Positions 55,636 through 62,671 of a DNA stretch of 64,000 bases are shown piece after piece. Both the position numbers and the translations under genes were made by a program. Each line of letters starts with the position of its first letter. The first letter of the stretch is position 1. The stretch covers positions 620,001 through 684,000 of the forward strand of contig NZ_CP047146.1 of assembly GCF_009834125.1 (NCBI RefSeq), given 5' to 3'. This DNA is from Streptomyces sp. GS7 (lineage in GTDB: Bacteria > Actinomycetota > Actinomycetes > Streptomycetales > Streptomycetaceae). The notes below the pieces were generated by a model. It was given only the letters and a program-made list of their open reading frames with translations. It was not told the origin of the DNA and did not search any database.

Positions 55636-55684
55636 GGGGGCGGTGTGCAGGACTGCTTCGCTTTACGTCCTGCACACCGCCCCC
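55636..55684. repeat. Intergenic hairpin element, copy B
   Basis: A perfect 18-base-pair stem, left arm GGGGGCGGTGTGCAGGAC, with the 13-base loop TGCTTCGCTTTAC. It differs from copy A (40205-40253) at six stem positions, all compensated, and one loop base. It lies between the stop of the SDR and the start of the acyl-CoA dehydrogenase gene. Confidence 0.9.
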
Positions 55685-55755
55685 TCCGGCCCGTCCCCTC
55701 CCGTGGGTGGGTGGTTGGGATGCCGGTGGGGGCTGGGGTGAGTGGGAGGGCTCGG

Positions 55756-56958
55756 GTGGAGTTCGGGTTTGGCGATGACGAGGAGTCGTTCCGGGGTGCG
55801 GCGCGGGAGTGGCTTGAGGGGCACCTGGTGGGGGAGTTCGCCGCGTTGCGGGGGCGGGGTGGGCCCGGGAGTGAGCATGTGGGGGGTGGTGTTCGGCGGG
55901 CCTGGGAGCGGGAGTTGGGGAGGGGTGGGTGGATCGGGCTGGGGTGGGACCGGCGGCACGGTGCGTACGGGAACCGGGCGGGGTCGCTGACGCAGCAGGT
56001 GGTGTGGGCGGAGGAGTACGCGCGGGCCGGGGCGCCGGGGCGGGTGGGCCACATCGGGGAGAACCTGCTGGCGCCGACGCTGATCGCGTACGGGGACGAG
56101 GCGCAGCGCGGACGGTTCCTGCCGGCGGTGGCGCGGGGGGAGGAGCTGTGGTGCCAGGGGTACAGCGAGCCGGACGCGGGGTCGGACCTGGCGGGGCTGC
56201 GGACGGTGGCGGTGCGGGACGGGGGCGGGTACCGGGTCAGCGGGCAGAAGGTGTGGACCTCGCTCGCCATGGAGGCGGACTGGTGCTTTGTGCTGGCGCG
56301 GACGGATCCGGGGGAGCGGCGGCACCGGGGGCTGTCGTTCCTGCTGGTCCCGATGGACCAGCCGGGGCGGGTCGAGGTGCGGCCGATCCGGCAGATGTCG
56401 GGGACGGCGGAGTTCAACGAGGTGTTCTTCGACGGGGCGGTGGCGCGCGCCGAGCACGTGGTGGGCGGGGAGGGCGCGGGCTGGCGGGTGGCGATGGGGC
56501 TGCTGGCGCTGGAGCGGGGGGTGTCGACGCTGGTCCAGCAGATCGGTTTCGCCGCGGAGCTGGGTGCGGTGGTTGCGGCGGCGCTGCGGAGCGGGGCGGT
56601 GCGGGACCCCGTGCTGCGGGGGCAACTCGTAAGGCAGTGGGGCGAGTTGAAGGTCATGCGGTGGAATGCGCTGCGGACTCTGGGGGCAGATGGTGACGCA
56701 GGGGCGCCGAGCGTGGCGAAACTGCTGTGGGGCGGCTGGCATCAGCGGCTGGGGGAGCTGGCGATGCGGGTCCGCGGGGCGGCGGCCGTGGTGGGGCCCG
56801 CCGACTGGGACGCGGCGGCACCGTACGAACTCGACGCGCTGCAACGGCTGTTCCTGTTCACCCGGGCCGACACGATCTACGGCGGCTCGGACGAGATCCA
56901 GCGCAACATCATCGCCGAGCGGGTGCTCGGCCTGCCGAGAGCGGAGCGGTTCAGATGA
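55756..56958 (+). CDS. Acyl-CoA dehydrogenase
   Basis: A 400-residue FadE-type enzyme: VEFGFGDDEESFRGAAREWL at the N-terminus, WCQGYSEPDAGSDLAGLRTV and GQKVWTSLAMEADWCFVLAR in the FAD domain, and GGSDEIQRNIIAERVLGLPR near the end. I chose the GTG at 55756, with GGGAGG upstream, because it starts where family members start; an ATG at 55720 would add 12 residues. The stop overlaps the ATG of the alcohol dehydrogenase (ATGA). The substrate is unknown. Confidence 0.87.
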   Translation: MEFGFGDDEESFRGAAREWLEGHLVGEFAALRGRGGPGSEHVGGGVRRAWERELGRGGWIGLGWDRRHGAYGNRAGSLTQQVVWAEEYARAGAPGRVGHIGENLLAPTLIAYGDEAQRGRFLPAVARGEELWCQGYSEPDAGSDLAGLRTVAVRDGGGYRVSGQKVWTSLAMEADWCFVLARTDPGERRHRGLSFLLVPMDQPGRVEVRPIRQMSGTAEFNEVFFDGAVARAEHVVGGEGAGWRVAMGLLALERGVSTLVQQIGFAAELGAVVAAALRSGAVRDPVLRGQLVRQWGELKVMRWNALRTLGADGDAGAPSVAKLLWGGWHQRLGELAMRVRGAAAVVGPADWDAAAPYELDALQRLFLFTRADTIYGGSDEIQRNIIAERVLGLPRAERFR

Positions 56959-58037
56959 AGGGCGTCATATTCGACGGTGAGCAGCCCCGGGTCGTGGACG
57001 ACCTGGAGGTGCGGGATCCGGGGCCGGGCGAGGTGCTGGTGGGGATCCGGGCCGCGGGGCTGTGCCACAGCGATCTGTCGGTGATCGACGGGACCATTCC
57101 GTTCCCGGTGCCGGTGGTGCTGGGGCACGAGGGGGCCGGGGTGGTCGAGGCCGTGGGGGCGGGCGTGGACCACGTCGTGCCCGGTGACCATGTGGCGCTG
57201 TCGACGCTGGCGAACTGCGGGGCGTGCGCGGAGTGCGACCGGGGGCGGCCGACGATGTGCCGCAAGGCGATCGGGATGCCCGGGAAGCCGTTCCGGCGCG
57301 GGGAGGCGCGGCTGTTCAACTTCGCGTCGAACTCGGCGTTCGCGGAGCGCACCGTCGTCAAGGCGGTGCAGGCGGTGAAGATCGCCCGGGATATCCCGCT
57401 GACGTCCGCGGCGCTGATCGGGTGCGGGGTGCTGACCGGGGTCGGCGCCGTGCTCAACCGGGCGAAGGTGGACCGCGGGGACTCCGTGGTGGTCATCGGG
57501 ACGGGCGGGATCGGCCTCAACGTGATCCAGGGCGCGCGGATCGCGGGCGCGTCGGTGATCGTGGCGGTGGACGCCAACCCGGCGAAGGAGGCGGCGGCCC
57601 GGCAGTTCGGGGCGACGCACTTCGTCGACGCGTCGGCCGTCCCGGACACCGTCAAGGCGGTGAAGGCGATCCTGCCGACCGGCGCCGACCACGCCTTCGA
57701 GTGCGTGGGCAGTACGCGGCTCATCCGGCAGGCGATCGACCTGCTGGACCGGCACGGGCAGGCGGTGCTGCTGGGCGTTCCGCCGGCCACCGCCGAGGCG
57801 TCCTTCCTCGTCTCGTCGATGTACCTGGACAAGTCCATCCTGGGCTGCCGCTACGGCTCCTCCCGCCCGCAGCGGGACATCGCCCTGTACGCCCGGCTGT
57901 ACCGCGAAGGGCGGCTGCTGCTGGACGAGTTGGTGACCCGTACCTACGCGGTGGAGGACTTCGCCAAGGCCGCGGACGACGCGCACCACGGGCGGGTGGC
58001 GCGGGGGGTGCTGCTGTTCGGGCGGGACGAGGGGTGA
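56955..58037 (+). CDS. Zinc-dependent alcohol dehydrogenase (MDR)
   Basis: A 360-residue medium-chain dehydrogenase. The catalytic zinc site is in LCHSDLSVIDG and GHEGAGVVEAVG, the structural zinc site in NCGACAECDRGRPTMC, and the NAD-binding motif is VVVIGTGGIGLNVIQGA. ATGA overlap with the upstream acyl-CoA dehydrogenase implies coupled translation. It could reduce or oxidise an alcohol or aldehyde that arises from the acyl-CoA pathway. A small duplicated GC-rich sequence follows the stop. Confidence 0.93.
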   Translation: MKGVIFDGEQPRVVDDLEVRDPGPGEVLVGIRAAGLCHSDLSVIDGTIPFPVPVVLGHEGAGVVEAVGAGVDHVVPGDHVALSTLANCGACAECDRGRPTMCRKAIGMPGKPFRRGEARLFNFASNSAFAERTVVKAVQAVKIARDIPLTSAALIGCGVLTGVGAVLNRAKVDRGDSVVVIGTGGIGLNVIQGARIAGASVIVAVDANPAKEAAARQFGATHFVDASAVPDTVKAVKAILPTGADHAFECVGSTRLIRQAIDLLDRHGQAVLLGVPPATAEASFLVSSMYLDKSILGCRYGSSRPQRDIALYARLYREGRLLLDELVTRTYAVEDFAKAADDAHHGRVARGVLLFGRDEG

Positions 58038-58097
58038 GGCGCCGGCCGGAGGGCCGGCCCGAATGGTGGGGCGCCGGCCGGAGGGCTGGCCCGAACC
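58038..58097 (+). repeat. Direct repeat after the alcohol dehydrogenase
   Basis: GGCGCCGGCCGGAGGGCCGG and a second copy, separated by about 10 bases, each with a GCCGGCC palindrome. The pair probably forms overlapping terminator hairpins. Confidence 0.55.
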
Positions 58098-58157
58098 TTG
58101 CGGACCCTGGCCCTCCGGCCACTCGTTCGGTACGGCGGCGTCCCCGAAGCTGTCGGG

Positions 58158-59549
58158 GTGACCCAGACACCGCTCGATCTGCCGACAGGTGCGCCCGGCA
58201 AGGAGGTTCCCGCAGTTCCTCCGGCCGCGCCCCGACGCCTCCGCCGCCCCCACCGGGCCTGGTCCGTCGCCGCCGTCACCTTCCTGACGATCACCGGCGC
58301 GGCCGGCTTCGCCTCCCTCCCCGGGCTGCTGATCGACCCGCTGCACGACGAGTTCCACTGGTCGCGCGGCACCATCGGCTTCGCGGTGTCGGTCAATCTC
58401 GCCCTCTACGGGCTGACCGCCCCCTTCGCCGCCGCCCTCATGGACCGCTTCGGTATCCGCCGGGTGGTCGCCGCCGCGCTGACCGTGATCGCGACCGGCG
58501 CCGGACTCACCGTCTTCATGACGGCCGGCTGGCAACTGGTCCTGCTCTGGGGCGTGCTGGTGGGCCTGGGCAGCGGCTCGATGGCGCTCGCCTTCGCCGC
58601 GACCGTCACCGGCCGCTGGTTCGTGGCCCGGCGCGGACTGGTCACCGGCGTCCTCACCGCCGCCGGCGCCTCCGGCCAGTTGGTGTTCCTGCCGCTGCTC
58701 TCCTGGATCGTCGAGCGCCACGGCTGGCGCCCGGCCGCCGTCACCGTCGCCCTCGCCGCGCTCGCCGTCGTCCCCCTCGTCTGGCTGCTGCTCCGCGACC
58801 ACCCGGCCGACGTGGGGGTGGCCCCGTACGGGTCCGCGGACTTCGTCCCCAAGCCGCCCCCGCAGCGCGGTGCCGCCCGCCGCGCCCTGCGGGCCCTGGC
58901 CTCGGCCGCCCTCCCCCGCTCTCGGCTTCTCCTCCACTCTCAGCTTCGTTCGAGCGGGGGGACCCCCATGCGCGGGGGGACCCCCATCGGGCCCTTCTGG
59001 CTCCTCGCGGGCACCTTCGCGATCTGCGGTGCCACGACGAACGGCCTGGTCAAGACCCACTTCGTGCCCGCCGCCCACGACCACGGCATGCCGATGACCG
59101 CGGCCGCCTCGCTCCTCGCCGTCGTCGGCGTCTTCGACATCGCGGGCACCATCGCCTCCGGCTGGTTCACCGACCGCTTCGACACCCGCCGGCTGCTCGC
59201 CGTCTACTACGCCCTGCGGGGCGTCTCCCTGATGTTCCTGCCGGTGCTCTTCGCGGACACCGTCCACCCGCCGATGATCTTCTTCATCGTCTTCTACGGC
59301 CTCGACTGGGTCGCCACCGTCCCCCCGACCATCGCCCTGTGCCGCGAGTACTACGGGGCCGACAGCGCCATCGTCTTCGGCTGGGTCCTCGCCGCCCACC
59401 AGGTGGGCGCCGCCCTCATCGCCTACCTCGGCGGCCTGGCCCGCGACGCCTTCGGCACCTACGACCCGGTGTGGTACGCCTCCGGCGCGCTGTGCGCGGT
59501 GGCGGCGCTGATGGCGGTGGTGATCCGGGGGAGGAAGGGGCAGGGATAG
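58158..59549 (+). CDS. MFS transporter
   Basis: A 463-residue major facilitator with about twelve membrane helices. Helix 1 is AVTFLTITGAAGFASL, and the loop between helices 2 and 3 has ALMDRFGIRR, a typical MFS motif A. I chose the GTG at 58158 (VTQTPLDLPTGAPGK). Between helices 6 and 7 about 25 extra residues (LHSQLRSSGGTPMRGGTPIG) are encoded by a direct repeat. The transport substrate is unknown; the position next to the acyl-CoA genes suggests uptake of their substrate. Confidence 0.87.
   Translation: MTQTPLDLPTGAPGKEVPAVPPAAPRRLRRPHRAWSVAAVTFLTITGAAGFASLPGLLIDPLHDEFHWSRGTIGFAVSVNLALYGLTAPFAAALMDRFGIRRVVAAALTVIATGAGLTVFMTAGWQLVLLWGVLVGLGSGSMALAFAATVTGRWFVARRGLVTGVLTAAGASGQLVFLPLLSWIVERHGWRPAAVTVALAALAVVPLVWLLLRDHPADVGVAPYGSADFVPKPPPQRGAARRALRALASAALPRSRLLLHSQLRSSGGTPMRGGTPIGPFWLLAGTFAICGATTNGLVKTHFVPAAHDHGMPMTAAASLLAVVGVFDIAGTIASGWFTDRFDTRRLLAVYYALRGVSLMFLPVLFADTVHPPMIFFIVFYGLDWVATVPPTIALCREYYGADSAIVFGWVLAAHQVGAALIAYLGGLARDAFGTYDPVWYASGALCAVAALMAVVIRGRKGQG
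58954..58987 (+). repeat. In-frame 16-bp direct repeat in the MFS gene
   Basis: GCGGGGGGACCCCCAT occurs twice with a 2-base gap; each copy contains the palindrome GGGGGACCCCC. The repeats add SSGGTPMRGGTPIG-type residues to a cytoplasmic loop. Confidence 0.7.
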
Positions 59550-59629
59550 TGGGGGCGACGGGCCTTCTTGTGCTCGGTGACGGGGTGTCCGCATGTGCGA
59601 ATGCCTCAGCAGCGGCCATACTGTTGCCG

Positions 59630-59875
59630 ATGTGCAACACCTGGGTAGTTCCCCAGGTGATTTCCAAGGGACGGCATCAAAACGGAGACGTCGCGGCGGC
59701 TCTGGAACGAGCGAAGCGGGCCGGGTGCGAGGTGATCCCGGACAAGAACGGCCACCGGTGGGGATGGGTGGTCTGCTGCTCTTGCGGAGCGCGGCACACC
59801 GTGTCCGGCACACCCAAGAATCCCGGGAACGAGGCCAAGCGCATCGACCGGTTCGTCAGCAACCACCAGCACTGA
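59630..59875 (+). CDS. Small basic protein with a HicA-like pattern
   Basis: An 81-residue protein MCNTWVVPQVISKGRHQNGD and onward. Its second half, KRAGCEVIPDKNGHRWGWVV, has the Gly-His of the HicA double-stranded-RNA-binding fold (KxGSH in classical HicA), and the next segment CCSCGARH adds a possible zinc site. Codon use is less biased than in the neighbours. CATACT lies 7 bases before the ATG, so a leaderless transcript is likely. With the next gene it forms a two-gene unit. The toxin role is inference. Confidence 0.55.
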   Translation: MCNTWVVPQVISKGRHQNGDVAAALERAKRAGCEVIPDKNGHRWGWVVCCSCGARHTVSGTPKNPGNEAKRIDRFVSNHQH

Positions 59876-59886
59876 AAGGGGTTCCC

Positions 59887-60462
59887 GTGCCCGAGTGGAG
59901 TTTCACCCTCCGGCTCAATCAGGCCCTCACGCCGGAGCAGGCCGACGCCTTCGACCACTGCGACGTGTTCGCCGATGGTTCCGTCTCGTATGTCCTTGGC
60001 CCTGCCGCCCCTGAGCAGTACCCCCTCCACCACCCCGACGCTTCCGAACTGAAGGAACTCTCCTGCGACGTCGAGGCGCCGACCCTGCTTGACGCCGTTG
60101 CCCAGGTCGCCCGCGACATCCGGCTCATCCCCGGCTTGCGCGCGGTTGGCGTCCGGCACGACGACCTGGTGACCCTGGGCGAAGCCGCGCAGCGCTGTGC
60201 GCGTAGCCGTCAGTCCCTGGTGCAGCTCTCGCGCGGGCAGCGCGGGCCCGGCGGCTTCCCGGAGCCGGAGGCGGGGACCGAGGGCACGGCGTTCTACTCC
60301 TGGCGCAAGATCGCCGAGTTCCTGCGCGGTATCGGCGACGGCATTCCGCCCGTCTCCCACGACCTCATCGTCGCCGACCACGCTCTGCGCCTCGCTGATG
60401 ACCTCGAAGGCACGGACATTCCCCCGGGCACCCTGCGATCGCTGGGGCTGCCTGCCGCGTAG
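59887..60462 (+). CDS. DNA-binding partner protein with HTH
   Basis: A 191-residue protein of a type common in Streptomyces: an N-terminal acidic domain starting VPEWSFTLRLNQALTPEQAD, with a DAVAQVARDIRLIPGLRAV segment, then a helix-turn-helix of the MerR/AlpA kind (about residues 95-150, DLVTLGEAAQRCARSRQSL) and RKIAEFLRGIGDG. It starts 11 bases after the HicA-like gene. As the second gene of the unit it could be the antitoxin and autorepressor. The family is unnamed to me. Confidence 0.6.
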   Translation: MPEWSFTLRLNQALTPEQADAFDHCDVFADGSVSYVLGPAAPEQYPLHHPDASELKELSCDVEAPTLLDAVAQVARDIRLIPGLRAVGVRHDDLVTLGEAAQRCARSRQSLVQLSRGQRGPGGFPEPEAGTEGTAFYSWRKIAEFLRGIGDGIPPVSHDLIVADHALRLADDLEGTDIPPGTLRSLGLPAA

Positions 60463-60523
60463 TGAGCGTTCTCGCGGGGCTGCCGTGTGGTGTCGGTGCG
60501 CAGACGGTCGGCCGGCTGGACCG

Positions 60524-61156
60524 TCACGTGCTCAAGTGCCCGAACGCCCCCCGGTGGAAGAGGAGGGGCCCGCGTTCGGCCGCGGCCGGGTCGGTTCCGA
60601 GGGCGGCGACCCGGCCGACGACGATGAGGTGGTCGCCGCCGGTGTGCACGGCGTGGACGGTGCAGTCGATCCAGGCGGGGACGTCCGCCAGGCGGGGGGA
60701 GCCGGTGGCGGGGGCCGGGGTGTGGCTGACGCCGGCGAACTTGTCGGCGCCGCTGACCGCGAAGGCGCGGCAGAGCGCGCCCTGTCCGGCGCCGAGGATG
60801 TTGACGCAGAAGACGCCGGCGCGGGCGATGCGCGGCCAGGTCGTCGAGGTGCGGGCGACCATGAACGCCACCAGGGGCGGGTCCAGGGAGAGGGAGGCGA
60901 AGGACTGGCAGGCGAAGCCGGCCGGGCCGCTGTCGCCCGGGGCGGTGATGATCGTGACGCCGCTCGCGAAGTGGCCCAGGACGGCGCGGAATTCGGCCGG
61001 GTCCAGGGGGGCGCGTTCGTCCTCCCGCACGGCGCGGAGAGAGGGGCGGGGGAGTGCGGTGGGGTCCTGTGCGACCGGTGGGGCCGCCTTGGTCGGTGCG
61101 CCCGCGGCCCGTAGGTAGCGCACTGCGGTGGCCGCCATTCCGGCGTGTCCCATCAT
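60524..61156 (-). CDS. Flavin reductase (HsaB-like)
   Basis: A 210-residue FMN/FAD reductase-fold protein. After a poorly conserved N-terminal 50 residues the domain runs from FRAVLGHFASGVTIITAPGDSGP to VGRVAALGTDPAAAERGPLLF, the pattern of the short-chain flavin reductase components such as HsaB of the cholesterol A/B-ring pathway. It supplies reduced flavin to a monooxygenase; no monooxygenase gene is in the window. The start ATG is 13 bases from operator copy 4. It is convergent with the HTH gene. Confidence 0.85.
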   Translation of the reverse strand: MMGHAGMAATAVRYLRAAGAPTKAAPPVAQDPTALPRPSLRAVREDERAPLDPAEFRAVLGHFASGVTIITAPGDSGPAGFACQSFASLSLDPPLVAFMVARTSTTWPRIARAGVFCVNILGAGQGALCRAFAVSGADKFAGVSHTPAPATGSPRLADVPAWIDCTVHAVHTGGDHLIVVGRVAALGTDPAAAERGPLLFHRGAFGHLST

Positions 61157-61168
61157 GCCTGCATTGAA

Positions 61169-61185
61169 TCTGATGCTGCGTCAGA
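61169..61185. promoter_or_regulatory. Operator copy 4
   Basis: TCTGATGCTGCGTCAGA, one change in the left arm, 12 bases before the ATG of the flavin reductase gene on the minus strand. Same dyad as copies 1-3. Confidence 0.75.
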
Positions 61186-61349
61186 TTGGAAGGGGCGGGC
61201 GCCACCCTGAAGGGTGGTTTGGGGGGAACCGCGGGGGCGGATCAGGGGTATTCGGGGGAGCGCGGGGAGCGGCCCTGATTGGCTGCGGAGCGCACGGGTA
61301 CGTCCACCTCGGTCGCGCCGTAGCCAAGCACGGGGGAGTGTTCCGGTAC

Positions 61350-61931
61350 ATGGCCGATGTGACACCGCCGGCATCCATGTCCGCCGCGTCATCCGTATCG
61401 CCCACCTTCGACGAGGTCTTCTGCGGCCTGCTGCCCCGGCTCTACCGGCGCGCGGTGATGCTGGCCGGATCGCGGCAGTCCGCGGAGGACGTGGTGCACG
61501 AGGCGTATCTGAAGCTCGCCGCCCGTCCGCAGCGCTTCCTCGCGCACCCGGAGCCGTACGCCTACGCCTTCACCGCCGTGCTCAGCGTCGCCCGGGACGC
61601 GTACCGCAAGGACCGCCGGCAGGTGCTGGTGGACGAGGTGGCGGGAGTGGAAGGGGCCGAGGACGCGGGAGCGGGCGGTGGCGGGTACGGCGGATGGGAC
61701 GGCGGGGTGGCGCGGCGGCATGCGGAGCTGGAGGCGGTGCGGCTGCTGGGGCGGCTCTCGCACCGGCAGGCGGGGATCGTGATCCTCGTCGATCTGGACG
61801 GGTACACGATCGACCAGGCCGCGAAGATCATGAAGGTGCACCGCGGCACCGCGGCCCGGCACCGGGCGCGGGCCCTGGACAGGCTGCGCGCGTACCTCGT
61901 TGAATCGGAGCACGGGCAGGCCGGGAGGTGA
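61350..61931 (+). CDS. ECF sigma factor
   Basis: A 193-residue sigma factor. Region 2 runs from FDEVFCGLLPRLYRRAVMLA to EPYAYAFTAVLSVARDAYRK and region 4 from LLGRLSHRQAGIVILVDLDG to KVHRGTAARHRARALDRLRAY. A Gly-rich linker (GAGGGGYGGWDGG) separates them. I chose the ATG at 61350 (MADVTPPASM); an ATG at 61377 is an alternative. The stop overlaps the next gene (GTGA), so the partner membrane protein is probably its regulator. Confidence 0.82.
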   Translation: MADVTPPASMSAASSVSPTFDEVFCGLLPRLYRRAVMLAGSRQSAEDVVHEAYLKLAARPQRFLAHPEPYAYAFTAVLSVARDAYRKDRRQVLVDEVAGVEGAEDAGAGGGGYGGWDGGVARRHAELEAVRLLGRLSHRQAGIVILVDLDGYTIDQAAKIMKVHRGTAARHRARALDRLRAYLVESEHGQAGR

Positions 61932-62536
61932 GCGGCACGGTGGGCGCGGGGCCACGGTACGGCGACGCGGACGAGGAGGCCGCGGCGCTGCTGCGGGCGC
62001 GACTGCGGCTGGCCGACGAGCAGATCGAGACGCCGGCCGGGCTGTGGGGCCGGGTCCGGGAGCAGCCGGGCGCGGGGCGGTCCACGACGGGGGTGTGGGC
62101 GCGACGTCGCCCCCTCGCCGTCGCGCTGGCGGTGGCCGCGGCGGTGGCGGCGGTGGCGCTGGGCGTGTGGTGGCTGGTGCGGCCGGGGCCGGTGGACATC
62201 CGGCCGGCCGGACCGCCCGGGACGGTGCCGGTCACGGTCTACAACAGCGAGGAGGCATGCCGTACGGGCCGCACCCTGGAGTGCGCGCTGCGACTTGCCA
62301 AGGACCCGCACACCGCGTACGCGGCGCGCGGGAACCTCGCCGGGCGGGTCTGGCACGGCGAGGTCGTGTGGGCGCGCTGCGTGGCCTCGGACGGGCAGCT
62401 GCTGCGGGACGAGGAGGGGGTCACCTCCACCCGCTGGTACCGGGTCACCGGCGCGGGCGGGGTGTCGGGATGGCTGCCGGGGGTGCGGACCCGTAACACG
62501 CGGGAGGTGCCCGAGTGCCCGGCGGGGGCGCGGTGA
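61928..62536 (+). CDS. Membrane protein, probable anti-sigma partner
   Basis: A 202-residue protein with a cytoplasmic part of about 58 residues (ALLRARLRLADEQIETPAGLW), one membrane helix (about 61-82, LAVALAVAAAVAAVALGVWWLV) and an external part of about 110 residues with Cys near ECALRL and ARCVASD. It starts inside the sigma gene stop (GTGA). An anti-sigma role is inferred from the coupling and topology; there is no recognisable zinc HxxxCxxC motif. It is convergent with the crotonase gene and followed by the tandem repeats. Confidence 0.7.
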   Translation: MSGTVGAGPRYGDADEEAAALLRARLRLADEQIETPAGLWGRVREQPGAGRSTTGVWARRRPLAVALAVAAAVAAVALGVWWLVRPGPVDIRPAGPPGTVPVTVYNSEEACRTGRTLECALRLAKDPHTAYAARGNLAGRVWHGEVVWARCVASDGQLLRDEEGVTSTRWYRVTGAGGVSGWLPGVRTRNTREVPECPAGAR

Positions 62537-62537
62537 G

Positions 62538-62671
62538 CGGTCACCGCACCCGGCAGACGGAACGCGGTCACCGGCCACGGTGGGTCGAACGCGGCCACCG
62601 GCCACGGTAGATGGGACGCGGTCACCGGCCCGGTAGGTGGGACGCGGTCACCGGCCCCGGTAGGTGGGACG
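62538..62671. repeat. Five 26-27 bp tandem repeats at the crotonase 3' end
   Basis: Units begin CGGTCACCGGCCxCGGTAGG at 62538, 62565, 62592, 62619 and 62645. The last contains the stop codon of the minus-strand crotonase gene; the others lie past it and fill the whole convergent intergenic gap, with increasing divergence away from the gene. Confidence 0.85.

Noticed and set aside
56877..59813. A 978-codon minus-strand frame over the alcohol dehydrogenase and MFS genes
   Set aside because: Shadow frame; the repeats in the translation reflect GC bias.
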